Shown piece after piece: positions 1 to 7,004 of a DNA stretch of 27,848 nucleotides. The first letter of the stretch is position 1. Each line of letters begins with the position of its first letter. The stretch covers positions 1-27,848 of IMG/VR virus record IMGVR_UViG_3300025840_000197. One strand, written 5' to 3'. The position numbers were made by a program, and so were the translations under genes. The stretch is from a virus. The notes beneath the pieces were generated by a model that had not been told where the DNA came from, did not search any database, and saw only the letters and a program-made list of their open reading frames with translations.

Positions 1-1
1 A

Positions 2-493
2 GACATTCGTATTACCGAAACTCGTTGGATACGGAATATGGGGAAAGACTTAGAGAACAAACTTGCAAAGAGAATAGGTGAAATCATGTATATCAATGCA
101 TGGAACATTAAAATAGTCAAACGTCAGTCTCTCCAGTATTCCATCTATCGTGGAACGGAAGGTGGGAAGTATTCTTGGCATTGTGACCAAGAGTCTCCTT
201 ATGCAGACGGGACTCGTAGGGAATTGTCTTTTACCATACTCTTAGAGTCCCCCGAAGTGGGTGGTCTCTTCGAATGGAAGGATGAGACCATGTCGGTTCG
301 TAGTGTGTCTATGGAACGTGGGGATTTAATTGTCTTTCCGTCTTTCGTGCAACATCAAGTGACACCTGTGACTCAGGGGACTAGAATTTCCCTAGTGTCG
401 TGGTATCTCTGCAACGTGGACGAGGAATCCGTTGAACATTTAAGAGAGGGAAACACCGAATGGTTAACCAAAAATTTACCGAAGAAGAATTGA
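2..493 (+). CDS. 2OG-Fe(II) oxygenase, PKHD-hydroxylase type (5' end cut by window)
   Basis: This is a 2-oxoglutarate/Fe(II)-dependent dioxygenase of the prolyl-4-hydroxylase/PiuC-like fold, which couples decarboxylation of 2-oxoglutarate to hydroxylation of an unknown substrate. The visible motifs are the iron-binding HxD (WHCDQES), a downstream histidine (FPSFVQHQVTP) and the 2OG-binding arginine (GTRISLV), in the usual order and spacing. The frame is open from base 2. An ATG lies at 38, but the residues before it (ITETRWIRN) look like the N-terminal region of this family, so the true start is probably upstream of the window. It overlaps the next gene by 34 bases. Similar enzymes are common accessory genes in marine T4-like phages. 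The family call is firm and the substrate is unknown. Confidence 0.85.
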   Translation, partial: DIRITETRWIRNMGKDLENKLAKRIGEIMYINAWNIKIVKRQSLQYSIYRGTEGGKYSWHCDQESPYADGTRRELSFTILLESPEVGGLFEWKDETMSVRSVSMERGDLIVFPSFVQHQVTPVTQGTRISLVSWYLCNVDEESVEHLREGNTEWLTKNLPKKN

Positions 494-771
494 GAAAGTC
501 TACGAGGATTTATAAATCCGCAACTCCTAAATATACTTTAGACTGGTATATCAAATGGATATCCTCTGTGATTGTATTGATTGCAATTACCTTTCGTGCA
601 ACAGGTCTACCTGAGTTTCAAATCTACGATATGATACTCTCGTGGATTGGTGGTGTCGGTTGGTTCATTGTTGCCTTTCTGTGGAAAGACCGAGCTTTAT
701 TAATTTTAAATGCCGTCTTATGCATCGTTCTCTTTAGTGGAATATTAAAATATTTTCTAGGGAACGGATGA
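460..771 (+). CDS. Small membrane protein, unknown function
   Basis: This 103-residue protein is not recognised. A charged N-terminus of about 25 residues is followed by three hydrophobic stretches (around residues 32-45, 58-73 and 80-98), which suggests three membrane passes. The start codon lies inside the end of the preceding oxygenase gene and is preceded by a good Shine-Dalgarno sequence (GAGAGGG at 443-449), so the overlap looks real. It is the first of four consecutive tiny genes with membrane character. A role in lysis control, superinfection exclusion or envelope modification is possible, but nothing in the sequence decides it. Confidence 0.65.
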   Translation: MVNQKFTEEELRKSTRIYKSATPKYTLDWYIKWISSVIVLIAITFRATGLPEFQIYDMILSWIGGVGWFIVAFLWKDRALLILNAVLCIVLFSGILKYFLGNG

Positions 772-908
772 ATATTTTTAAACGTTTGTTCAGTGGACTG
801 GGAAATATATTCTACGTCTTTTGGTTTTTATTAAATATATTAACACTCTGTCTATTAAGTTTATTTTTATATTGGGTGTTTATTTGGAGTATACTAATTT
901 ATGCTTAA
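768..908 (+). CDS. Tiny membrane protein, unknown function
   Basis: This 46-codon gene overlaps the preceding stop by 4 bases (ATGA), which suggests translational coupling. After a short basic N-terminus (MNIFKRLFSG) nearly the whole protein is hydrophobic and aromatic, enough for one long or two short membrane helices. No family is recognised. The tight packing with its neighbours supports a real gene, although length alone cannot prove it. Confidence 0.5.
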   Translation: MNIFKRLFSGLGNIFYVFWFLLNILTLCLLSLFLYWVFIWSILIYA

Positions 909-1029
909 AAATATAATATGGGACTTCCCTTTGTTTATGTTTGACCTATTCTTTGTATCCTTCTTTTGGGGAATGACAGGAATACTTCTGCATTATTCCT
1001 ATCAAAAATATATTAAAAAAGGAGACTAA
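901..1029 (+). CDS. Tiny membrane protein, unknown function
   Basis: This 42-codon gene starts inside the last codons of the preceding gene, with an 8-base overlap. It encodes a hydrophobic segment of about 25 residues and a short lysine-rich C-terminus (YQKYIKKGD), typical of a single-pass membrane peptide with a cytoplasmic tail. No homologue is recognised. The overlap with its neighbour and the matching character of the run 460-1211 argue that it is expressed. Confidence 0.45.
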   Translation: MLKNIIWDFPLFMFDLFFVSFFWGMTGILLHYSYQKYIKKGD

Positions 1030-1031
1030 AT

Positions 1032-1211
1032 ATGTCTATGGAACTCTACCTCATACACTTTGTGTTTATATCAGTTTGTGTTTATTTTTCGTATCGAAGT
1101 GGATACAAGACAGGACAGACTCAAATCATCGAAGTGTTTCTTGATGACAACTTGGTCACTGAGAAACAATTAAGAACTTGGTATTTAAAAAAAGAAATAA
1201 AAAACGTTTAA
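1032..1211 (+). CDS. Small single-pass membrane protein, unknown function
   Basis: This 59-residue protein has a hydrophobic N-terminal half (about residues 4-20, possibly a membrane anchor) and a charged C-terminal half ending in KKEIKNV. A clear ribosome binding site (GGAGAC at 1021-1026) precedes the ATG. It is the last of the tiny membrane genes before the carbamoyltransferase genes. The function is unknown. Confidence 0.55.
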   Translation: MSMELYLIHFVFISVCVYFSYRSGYKTGQTQIIEVFLDDNLVTEKQLRTWYLKKEIKNV

Positions 1212-1233
1212 ATAACGTTAGGAAACAATTATT

Positions 1234-2406
1234 ATGAAAATCTTGGGAATCAACACCTCACACGACACCAGTGCATGTCTTCTGCAAGACGGAAAGATTG
1301 TCTTTGTGCATGACGAAGCACGGTTTAGACGAGAAAAGTATTGGCACCCACATGAGGGGCAACTGGAAGACGTTGCACTTATGTGTTTGCAACGAGAAGG
1401 AGACCTGTCCGAAGACCATCTAATCTTTGCATCCTTCGACAGACGAGGTCTAGACTTAGAGTTAGAAAAAGAGACCCACGTCTTTGACCGATTGAAGGCA
1501 GAAGAAATCACGGAAGCTTTCAGGTCGGAACAACTGTCACGGAAGAGACTAGAAAGTCTAGGAAGAGAATACAAGTTTAAACTCAAGACAAGAGACGATG
1601 ACGATGAAGTCATCAATCGTTCTCTGTCCGACAATCAGTTAAACTCTAGAGATTTTTATTTCGAAAGAGAACATCATCTGTATCATGCAGAATCAGGTCA
1701 CCATCTATCACCCTTCAAAGACGAGGATGCCATTGCAATCGTATGGGACGGTGGTGGAGCTCAACCCTACTACGAAGATTATCCTAACTTCCAAGAAATG
1801 GAAACCATCTATCGTTGCACCAGTGGTGGTGCAGTGACACCTCAGAAACAATGGCAACGTCTTTCCAATGCACGTTGGTGTGCTGAATTAGGTTGGACGT
1901 GGCCTAACCTTCCTTACGATTGTGTCCACTGTTGGGAAGATGTCGTAGAAGAACGAGACGGTGCAGAGATTATTTTTTCAAGTAGACCTTCTAGTGGTAT
2001 GAACTTCTCACAGTTAAGTGTTGCACTGGGTTGTGATGAATTAGGTAGAGGTGCTGGAAAAGTCATGGGTATGGCATCCTACGGAACGACTCGTCCCAAC
2101 GTGTTCAATAATTTTACGGTTGCACAACAGTGTGAAGAGGAAGCATTGATTAATTCGTTGAATATTATTCGTAAGGCAGTAGAACTTAATCCTGACGTGA
2201 AGAACATAGTGTTAAGTGGTGGGTATTCGTTGAACTGCACGAACAACTACAAATACTTGGAACACTTCCCTGAACACAACTTCTTTGTTGACCCGATTCC
2301 TCATGACGGTGGAACGGCAGTTGGAGCTGCAGTTTGGTTGAATCGTAAACTGACAGACGGAAACCTAGAAGAAGTCACTGAAATTTTAAACGGAGAGGAC
2401 GTATGA
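1234..2406 (+). CDS. Carbamoyltransferase, N-terminal (Kae1/TsaD-like) half
   Basis: This 390-residue protein matches the N-terminal domain of NodU/CmcH-type O-carbamoyltransferases, which form carbamoyl-adenylate from carbamoyl phosphate and ATP and pass the carbamoyl group to a hydroxyl acceptor, often a sugar. It begins with the family signature (ILGINTSHDTSACLL), has the metal-binding HxxxH near residues 147-151, a DGGG phosphate-binding loop near 172, and the segment VLSGGYSLNC followed by HDGGTAVGAA near the C-terminus. The usual protein is about 570-600 residues and continues into a C-terminal domain. Here that domain is a separate gene starting at 2403, sharing ATGA with this stop. 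AGGAAA before the ATG is the ribosome binding site. The acceptor is unknown. Confidence 0.88.
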   Translation: MKILGINTSHDTSACLLQDGKIVFVHDEARFRREKYWHPHEGQLEDVALMCLQREGDLSEDHLIFASFDRRGLDLELEKETHVFDRLKAEEITEAFRSEQLSRKRLESLGREYKFKLKTRDDDDEVINRSLSDNQLNSRDFYFEREHHLYHAESGHHLSPFKDEDAIAIVWDGGGAQPYYEDYPNFQEMETIYRCTSGGAVTPQKQWQRLSNARWCAELGWTWPNLPYDCVHCWEDVVEERDGAEIIFSSRPSSGMNFSQLSVALGCDELGRGAGKVMGMASYGTTRPNVFNNFTVAQQCEEEALINSLNIIRKAVELNPDVKNIVLSGGYSLNCTNNYKYLEHFPEHNFFVDPIPHDGGTAVGAAVWLNRKLTDGNLEEVTEILNGEDV

Positions 2407-2993
2407 TTATCACAGAAATTGTTAGAGACTTAGATGAGTGTATAGACCTTCTCATTTCTAAAAAACAAATCGTTGCAATCTTTCAGGGACAAAGTGAATG
2501 GGGCCCACGTGCATTAGGTAATCGTTCTATCATGTTTGACCCACGTCACCCTGAAGCAAAACAGATTGTGAATGCAGTAAAGAAACGAGAAGACTATCGT
2601 CCTTTTGCAGGAAGTGTAATGTTAGACCATGTGCATGATTATTTTGAAATGAGACAACTCAAAGAGTCTCCATGGATGTCCTTTGCTATTGAAGCAAAAG
2701 AGAAAGCTTACAAGGATATTCCTTCACTCGTTCATGCAGACGGAACCTGTCGTATTCAGACAGTGACAAGAGAACAAAACAAAAACTACTACGAACTGAT
2801 TGAAGCTTTCTATGAGGTTACAGAAGTTCCAATTATTTTTAACACTTCGTTTAATCTAGGTGGTGAAAGTTTAGTAGAAACTATTCACGATGCAATCGAC
2901 ACGTGCAATCGTTCTGAAATTAACTTTCTGTATGTTCCTCAAGACCAAGACATACACATCCCCTATGAAATGTTGAAAGCTAAGAAGATTTGA
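2403..2993 (+). CDS. Carbamoyltransferase, C-terminal half (separate gene)
   Basis: This 196-residue protein is the C-terminal carbamoyltransferase domain. It contains the hallmark segment SEWGPRALGNRSIMFDPR, the later YRPFAGSV, and the conserved FNTSFNLGGESLV near the end. It begins with an ATGA overlap on the N-terminal half, so the two chains are probably made in a fixed ratio and assemble into one enzyme. The two chains add up to 586 residues, the size of the normal fused enzyme, and no conserved block appears lost. This looks like a clean split at a domain boundary and not decay. A single-base sequencing error is the alternative, but the usable start and the 4-base overlap make that less likely. 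Confidence 0.87.
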   Translation: MIITEIVRDLDECIDLLISKKQIVAIFQGQSEWGPRALGNRSIMFDPRHPEAKQIVNAVKKREDYRPFAGSVMLDHVHDYFEMRQLKESPWMSFAIEAKEKAYKDIPSLVHADGTCRIQTVTREQNKNYYELIEAFYEVTEVPIIFNTSFNLGGESLVETIHDAIDTCNRSEINFLYVPQDQDIHIPYEMLKAKKI

Positions 2994-3478
2994 GTAGTTG
3001 GAAAATCCCTGTAGATAAGGATACGTTATTAGAACGTTATGAATCGTATCCCTACAAACCTATTCGTGTTCGTCCTCACGATGCAATCGTTTTAAAGTAT
3101 TCGTCTTTTGTAGAGTCTCTTACTCATACCATTGAACGATACAAGAACCAAGACATGGGTGTCTACAAACAAACCAAATGGAATTATCTGATTGAACTTA
3201 CAGAAGACTTTTGGTTTCCCTCTCAGACCATCACTCCTATAAAAAAGTTTGAGCCTGGTGAGGTTAAGTCTTGTGTGCAGTTTGAATTAAACAAAGGATG
3301 GTTTGATGTGTGGGACGCACAGAAAGAATACCAAGACCAATGGATGGACTTTGACACTTGGTGGAATGGATACACTTTTGGTGACACTACCGATATATCT
3401 TATTTCTATCTTGAGACAAACAATCAGAGTTATCTAGAACTGGAACCAAGATGGGATAATTCCATACTATATAAATAG
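2990..3478 (+). CDS. Hypothetical protein, TTG start
   Basis: This 162-residue protein is not recognised. It is soluble, rich in Trp, Tyr and acidic residues, with no signal peptide or membrane segment. An in-frame stop at 2981 and no nearby ATG leave TTG at 2990 as the only sensible start. That TTG overlaps the stop of the carbamoyltransferase half (TTGA), matching the coupled spacing of the two genes before it. The context suggests it works with the carbamoyltransferase, but this is inference. The end of the gene contains the late-promoter-like octamer at 3470. Confidence 0.65.
   Translation: MSSWKIPVDKDTLLERYESYPYKPIRVRPHDAIVLKYSSFVESLTHTIERYKNQDMGVYKQTKWNYLIELTEDFWFPSQTITPIKKFEPGEVKSCVQFELNKGWFDVWDAQKEYQDQWMDFDTWWNGYTFGDTTDISYFYLETNNQSYLELEPRWDNSILYK
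3470..3477 (+). promoter_or_regulatory. T4-type late promoter (TATAAATA)
   Basis: This is a perfect match to the T4 late promoter octamer. Late transcription in T4 starts about 6 bases after the octamer, here on or next to the A of the ATG at 3483. The octamer overlaps the end of the preceding gene. The same geometry recurs at 11895 (+) and 26951 (-). Confidence 0.6.
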
Positions 3479-3482
3479 TTAC

Positions 3483-3809
3483 ATGATTGAAGTATCAGAC
3501 AGTGCAATTAAAAAACTACTAGAGAGAAATGTTAAGTCAGTAAGACTTGGTGTCACTGGTGGTGGTTGTGCTGGATTTGAGTATGTTTTTACAGAAGATA
3601 CTATTAAAGACGGAGACGAAGTAATAGATTACGGTAAGTTCTCTTTTCTTATAGATAAGAATAGTCAACCCTTTTTAGAAGGAATGACATTAGATTATAT
3701 TAAAGAAGGATTAAATGAATTTTTTAAATTTATAAATCCAAATGAACAATCATCATGTGGTTGTGGAGTGAGTGTGCAATTCAATGAAAACATCATCAGC
3801 AAAAGCTAA
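3483..3809 (+). CDS. A-type iron-sulfur cluster carrier (IscA/ErpA/HesB-like)
   Basis: This 108-residue protein has the size and all three ligand cysteines of the A-type Fe-S carrier family: C29 in GGGCAGFEY and C92/C94 in SCGCGVS. Such proteins carry assembled Fe-S clusters to target enzymes. It lacks an evident Shine-Dalgarno sequence but is preceded at the right distance by a T4-type late promoter, so it may be expressed late from a leaderless or nearly leaderless message. A possible client in this genome is the radical SAM enzyme at 10090, which needs a 4Fe-4S cluster; that link is inference. IscA-like genes are known in marine T4-like phages. Confidence 0.9.
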   Translation: MIEVSDSAIKKLLERNVKSVRLGVTGGGCAGFEYVFTEDTIKDGDEVIDYGKFSFLIDKNSQPFLEGMTLDYIKEGLNEFFKFINPNEQSSCGCGVSVQFNENIISKS

Positions 3810-4134
3810 GGGACGTAGACTACAACAGTGGTTTGCAAATCTTTTAATTGAAACTCTAAACCTTGATACAGAGGATTTAGAATCTCGTCCTATGGGTTCT
3901 CAAGGTGAGGACATCATCTTAGGAAAACAATCTAGACAAATCTTCCCTTATAGTGTAGAATGTAAGAATCAAGAATCTGTTAATGTATGGAAAGCATACG
4001 AACAAGCTTCTGAAAATTGTAAGGGGTATGAACCTTTAGTTGTTATTAAACGAAACAATCATAAACCTCTTGTAGTTTTAGATGCAGAACATTTTGTGAG
4101 ATTAATGAAACATTGTGAGATTAATGAAACATGA
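3784..4134 (+). CDS. Small PD-(D/E)XK nuclease, Holliday-junction-resolvase-like
   Basis: This is a 116-residue protein if started at the ATG at 3784; a GTG at 3772 would add four residues. Its central motif is SRPMGSQGEDI, then FPYSVECKNQ, which gives the Asp and Glu-x-Lys of a PD-(D/E)XK active site in the compact arrangement of archaeal-type resolvases and related phage nucleases. A basic N-terminus (KTSSAKAKGRR) would suit DNA binding. It overlaps the end of the Fe-S carrier gene and shares ATGA with the next gene. Its last codons lie in a 19-base tandem duplication that changed the C-terminus. The fold call is fairly sure; the substrate is not known. Confidence 0.7.
   Translation: MKTSSAKAKGRRLQQWFANLLIETLNLDTEDLESRPMGSQGEDIILGKQSRQIFPYSVECKNQESVNVWKAYEQASENCKGYEPLVVIKRNNHKPLVVLDAEHFVRLMKHCEINET
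4094..4131 (+). repeat. Perfect 19-base tandem duplication at a gene junction
   Basis: The unit TTGTGAGATTAATGAAACA occurs twice head to tail (4094-4112 and 4113-4131). Since 19 is not a multiple of 3, the second copy is read in a different frame and forms the last residues (CEINET) of the nuclease. Removing one copy would make that gene end HED-stop, reading into the start of the next gene. Confidence 0.9.
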
Positions 4135-4883
4135 AGATTAAAGAAGAACTAGGTGAGTATACTACAAAAAATGAGTTAGGAGTTAGACACCAAGGGGCAG
4201 CACCTCATCGTGAGACTGCACCTGTGTTTCAACCTACTCTCCTTTCACCCTTCGGGCCTTGCATTTATTATAACACTATTAGACCTGAGTGTTTTAATGA
4301 ACTAGAGAAAGCATGTGAGATTGCAAGAAAAGAAAAGAAAGATGTCAGTGATACACTTGCAGGTGTCATCAAAGAACAATACGATGTGGAACCCTTTATT
4401 GAAAAACCTGATGATGTGTATCATCATTTAAACGACCATTGTCATGAATACCTTTCTCTACAAAGTAATATTCGACCTGACCTAATCAGTGTGACACCTC
4501 ATGATATATTTCAACATGAAGGTATGTGGGTGAATTATCAAAAACCTTTAGAGTATCAACCTGAACATGCACACAATGGATTTGTGTCTTATGTAATCTA
4601 TCTTGAAAATCCTATCACTGAAGAAGAAGCTGCAGATAACATCTACGATAAAAGAGTAAGGTCAGACACACGACCATCCCTTGCAGGAAAGGTTAACTTT
4701 CACTACGGTGAATCTCTAAAACTCAGTGAAAATAATTTTTATCATTTCCCTCAACAGGGAGATATCATTATGTTCCCATCTTGGTTAGGACATAGTGTGC
4801 ATCCTTTTTTCAAAGAAGGAGTTGAAAGAATTAGTGTTGCAGGTAACATATCGTTGATAAATAATACTAATGAAATCGTTTAG
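4131..4883 (+). CDS. 2OG-Fe(II) oxygenase family protein
   Basis: This 250-residue protein resembles the phage 2OG-FeII_Oxy_5 type of dioxygenase. The likely iron ligands are in PEHAHNGFVSYVIYL (an HxH variant of HxD, common in this family) and the histidine of FPSWLGHSVHPF, followed by the 2OG-binding arginine in ERISVAG. The order and distances fit the double-stranded beta-helix fold. It starts with an ATGA overlap on the nuclease gene and ends 14 bases inside the RimK-like gene, so it belongs to one coupled operon. It is only distantly similar to the oxygenase at 2-493 and probably has another substrate, which the sequence does not show. Confidence 0.8.
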   Translation: MKIKEELGEYTTKNELGVRHQGAAPHRETAPVFQPTLLSPFGPCIYYNTIRPECFNELEKACEIARKEKKDVSDTLAGVIKEQYDVEPFIEKPDDVYHHLNDHCHEYLSLQSNIRPDLISVTPHDIFQHEGMWVNYQKPLEYQPEHAHNGFVSYVIYLENPITEEEAADNIYDKRVRSDTRPSLAGKVNFHYGESLKLSENNFYHFPQQGDIIMFPSWLGHSVHPFFKEGVERISVAGNISLINNTNEIV

Positions 4884-6255
4884 AGAAATAATAGAAGCTA
4901 AAAAAGATAATAAGGTTGATGATAAACCTTATCGTCTTGTCGTGCTTGTTGACCGTCCAAAAAAAATCAGTGAGGACTCGACTTCATTTAAACTTACAAG
5001 TAAAGCAGAAAAGTTAGGAATCGAAACCTACAACTGTCGTATCAATGGTGCCTACATCAACAGAGACGATGATGGAACGATTACAATTCATAACGAAGGT
5101 GATGACAAGGGTTTTGAATTAGACGAGGATACAATCGTTTTCATACGTGGAGACGTAACCAAGAAAGATTCCTACATGGATTTGATATCGCAGATTGAGA
5201 GATACGGTATCCCATGTAATAACACACGTGAGTGTATTGAAGTGTGTTGTGATAAATTTAGAACTTACCTACGACTACAAGAAATAGGTATGAACCAACC
5301 AAGAACGGTATTGATTCCAAACGATACACCTGAAGCTGTTGATGCAGCTCATGAAGCACTGGACAACAAGTTCCCTATGGTTCTTAAAACACTAAGTGGT
5401 TCAAAAGGTGTGGGTGTTCTTCTTATTGAAACAGAACGTTCACTTCAATCTCAGGTATCTTTGATTTACAAGATTGACCCATACACTGATATTCTTTTAC
5501 AGGAATACATCGAGTCCGACTATGACATAAGATGTGTAATTGTAAATCAAGAAATTGTTGGTGCAATGAAACGTAATAAGATTACAGACGACTTCAGAGC
5601 AAATGCATCCCAAGGTGCAACAGTTGAGTTGATTGAAATGACTGAACTAGAAAAAGAAGAGTGTCTAAGAGCTGCAAAAGGTGTGAATGGTCAATGGGTA
5701 GGTGTAGACTTTATTCCAGCAGAAAACCGTAAGAAAGATGCACCCTATATTCTAGAAGTTAATCACAGTGCAGGAACTAATGCAATCTCAGAAGCAATCG
5801 AAGAAGACATTACTAAGATGGTTCTTAAACTTTACTTCAATAGAGACATATGGAGAAAGGAACCTAAACAGTGTGGTGTGTTAGAAAGTTTTAAAGTGGA
5901 CGGTCAAGAAATGACTGGTAAACTTGATACAGGTAATTCTACTTCAGTGTGTTCTCTTCATGCAGAGGACGTAGAAATTAAAGGTAAGAAAGTCACATGG
6001 AAGTTGCATGGTGAAACTCACACTAAACCATTACATAGAAGTGTTACATTACAAAAACCTGCTGAGACAAGACCAGTAGTGTTAATGGACATAGAGTTTC
6101 TAAACACTGTATACAAAGACACTGAAGTGTCATTAGATTCAAGAGGTAATATTCCATTACTACTCAATCGTGACTTCATGTCACGTGCAAACGTCATGAT
6201 TAATTGTTCAAGAAAATTTATGTTAACTAAAAAAGGTGAAGATATTTTAGACTAA
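4870..6255 (+). CDS. RimK-like ATP-grasp ligase fused to RimB-like retropepsin
   Basis: The 461 residues form two domains. Residues 20-320 are a RimK-type ATP-grasp ligase: FPMVLKTLSGSKGVGVLL (168-185) is the nucleotide-binding lysine/glycine loop, LLQEYIESDYDIR (209-221) follows, and ILEVNHSAGT (294-303) holds the metal ligands. Residues 335-455 match the RimB/ATP-dependent zinc protease family with a retropepsin-type active site, LDTGNSTS (Asp353), and the partner segment IPLLLNRDFM near 428-437. E. coli RimK adds glutamates to the tail of ribosomal protein S6; RimB proteins are linked to removing them. In bacteria these are usually separate genes. In this phage, which also carries bS21, a ribosomal target is the most attractive idea, but it is inference. 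The start overlaps the oxygenase gene. Confidence 0.85.
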   Translation: MKSFREIIEAKKDNKVDDKPYRLVVLVDRPKKISEDSTSFKLTSKAEKLGIETYNCRINGAYINRDDDGTITIHNEGDDKGFELDEDTIVFIRGDVTKKDSYMDLISQIERYGIPCNNTRECIEVCCDKFRTYLRLQEIGMNQPRTVLIPNDTPEAVDAAHEALDNKFPMVLKTLSGSKGVGVLLIETERSLQSQVSLIYKIDPYTDILLQEYIESDYDIRCVIVNQEIVGAMKRNKITDDFRANASQGATVELIEMTELEKEECLRAAKGVNGQWVGVDFIPAENRKKDAPYILEVNHSAGTNAISEAIEEDITKMVLKLYFNRDIWRKEPKQCGVLESFKVDGQEMTGKLDTGNSTSVCSLHAEDVEIKGKKVTWKLHGETHTKPLHRSVTLQKPAETRPVVLMDIEFLNTVYKDTEVSLDSRGNIPLLLNRDFMSRANVMINCSRKFMLTKKGEDILD

Positions 6256-6259
6256 CCTC

Positions 6260-6289
6260 TTGACAGTGATTGTCATTTTTATATATAAT
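6260..6289 (+). promoter_or_regulatory. Early sigma70-type promoter, conserved-spacer class
   Basis: TTGACA (6260-6265) and TATAAT (6284-6289) are separated by 18 bases. Both boxes are perfect. The spacer belongs to the shared pattern RTG-N4-TC followed by a T-run, also seen at 12166, 12744 and 13360. The -35 region contains the dyad TGACA-N5-TGTCA. Transcription would start near 6296, next to the ATG at 6297. Confidence 0.85.
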
Positions 6290-6296
6290 GTTTATC

Positions 6297-7004
6297 ATGA
6301 CGCAAAAAATATCTATACAAGAACGATGCAAAAACAAAGCATTGCAAGCTTACGCTGAAGTAGATCATCAGATTGATAAACTATTTGATGCACCTAGCAA
6401 AGATTCATTCTCTATGTATAAGTATCTCACGAAATTAGGTTATAGTTCTCGTGTCGTCCAATATATGAAAGGAATGAATGACCTCACCATTTATGAATTA
6501 AAGAATGAGGAAGGTTGTGAGCAGTTAGAAGAAGCATATAACCATCTTTCTAAATCTCAGAAGACAAAGATTATTAAAAAACTTTTAGAGTTTGAAAATG
6601 ACATCGATAAATTCTGTCAGGATTACAAACCCATACCTAAACCCCGTAAACCCAAAACTCCTGCACAACTTGTAAAGAAACTTCCTTATCTAAAGAAGTT
6701 TGCAAAGTGGGAGTCTATAAACCCCGAAGATATTATTCGTGCAAGAATGTTATACACTTATAACACTTCAAGTAAGAAACTTACCTGTTTTGAATCACAG
6801 GGTCTAAGTGTCAAAGGTTCCAAAATTATCGGATACGATAAATGCACAGAAAAGACCTTGACAGATTTAGATTTACTTGATAGACTATATAAAGGTGGTA
6901 ATATTATTGCATCCAAATTTATGGAAGAAATTCCAAGAAGTAAACTAAAAGAAGGAAACAATCTCATTACCAAAAATACATTATTAATAAAAGTGATTAA
7001 ATGA
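6297..7004 (+). CDS. Hypothetical protein behind early promoter
   Basis: This 235-residue basic, soluble protein is not recognised. The reading frame is open further upstream (ATG at 6288 and TTG at 6270), but those lie within the promoter, whose expected transcription start is about 6296. The ATG at 6297 is therefore chosen, and the message would be leaderless or nearly so; no Shine-Dalgarno sequence is present. The N-terminal 120 residues are helical and charged. A proline/lysine-rich linker (IPKPRKPKTPAQ, around residues 108-120) separates a C-terminal part. It shares ATGA with the RNase H gene, so it may belong to replication or nucleotide metabolism, but this is only context. Confidence 0.7.
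   Translation: MTQKISIQERCKNKALQAYAEVDHQIDKLFDAPSKDSFSMYKYLTKLGYSSRVVQYMKGMNDLTIYELKNEEGCEQLEEAYNHLSKSQKTKIIKKLLEFENDIDKFCQDYKPIPKPRKPKTPAQLVKKLPYLKKFAKWESINPEDIIRARMLYTYNTSSKKLTCFESQGLSVKGSKIIGYDKCTEKTLTDLDLLDRLYKGGNIIASKFMEEIPRSKLKEGNNLITKNTLLIKVIK

Noticed and set aside
4856-4863. GATAAATA octamer 6 bases before the RimK-like gene start
   Set aside because: One mismatch to the late consensus, one base out of the spacing of the other three sites, and inside the coding end of the preceding gene; too weak to call.
6270-6296. Upstream TTG (6270) or ATG (6288) start for the 235-residue protein
   Set aside because: Both lie inside the early promoter, upstream of the expected transcription start.
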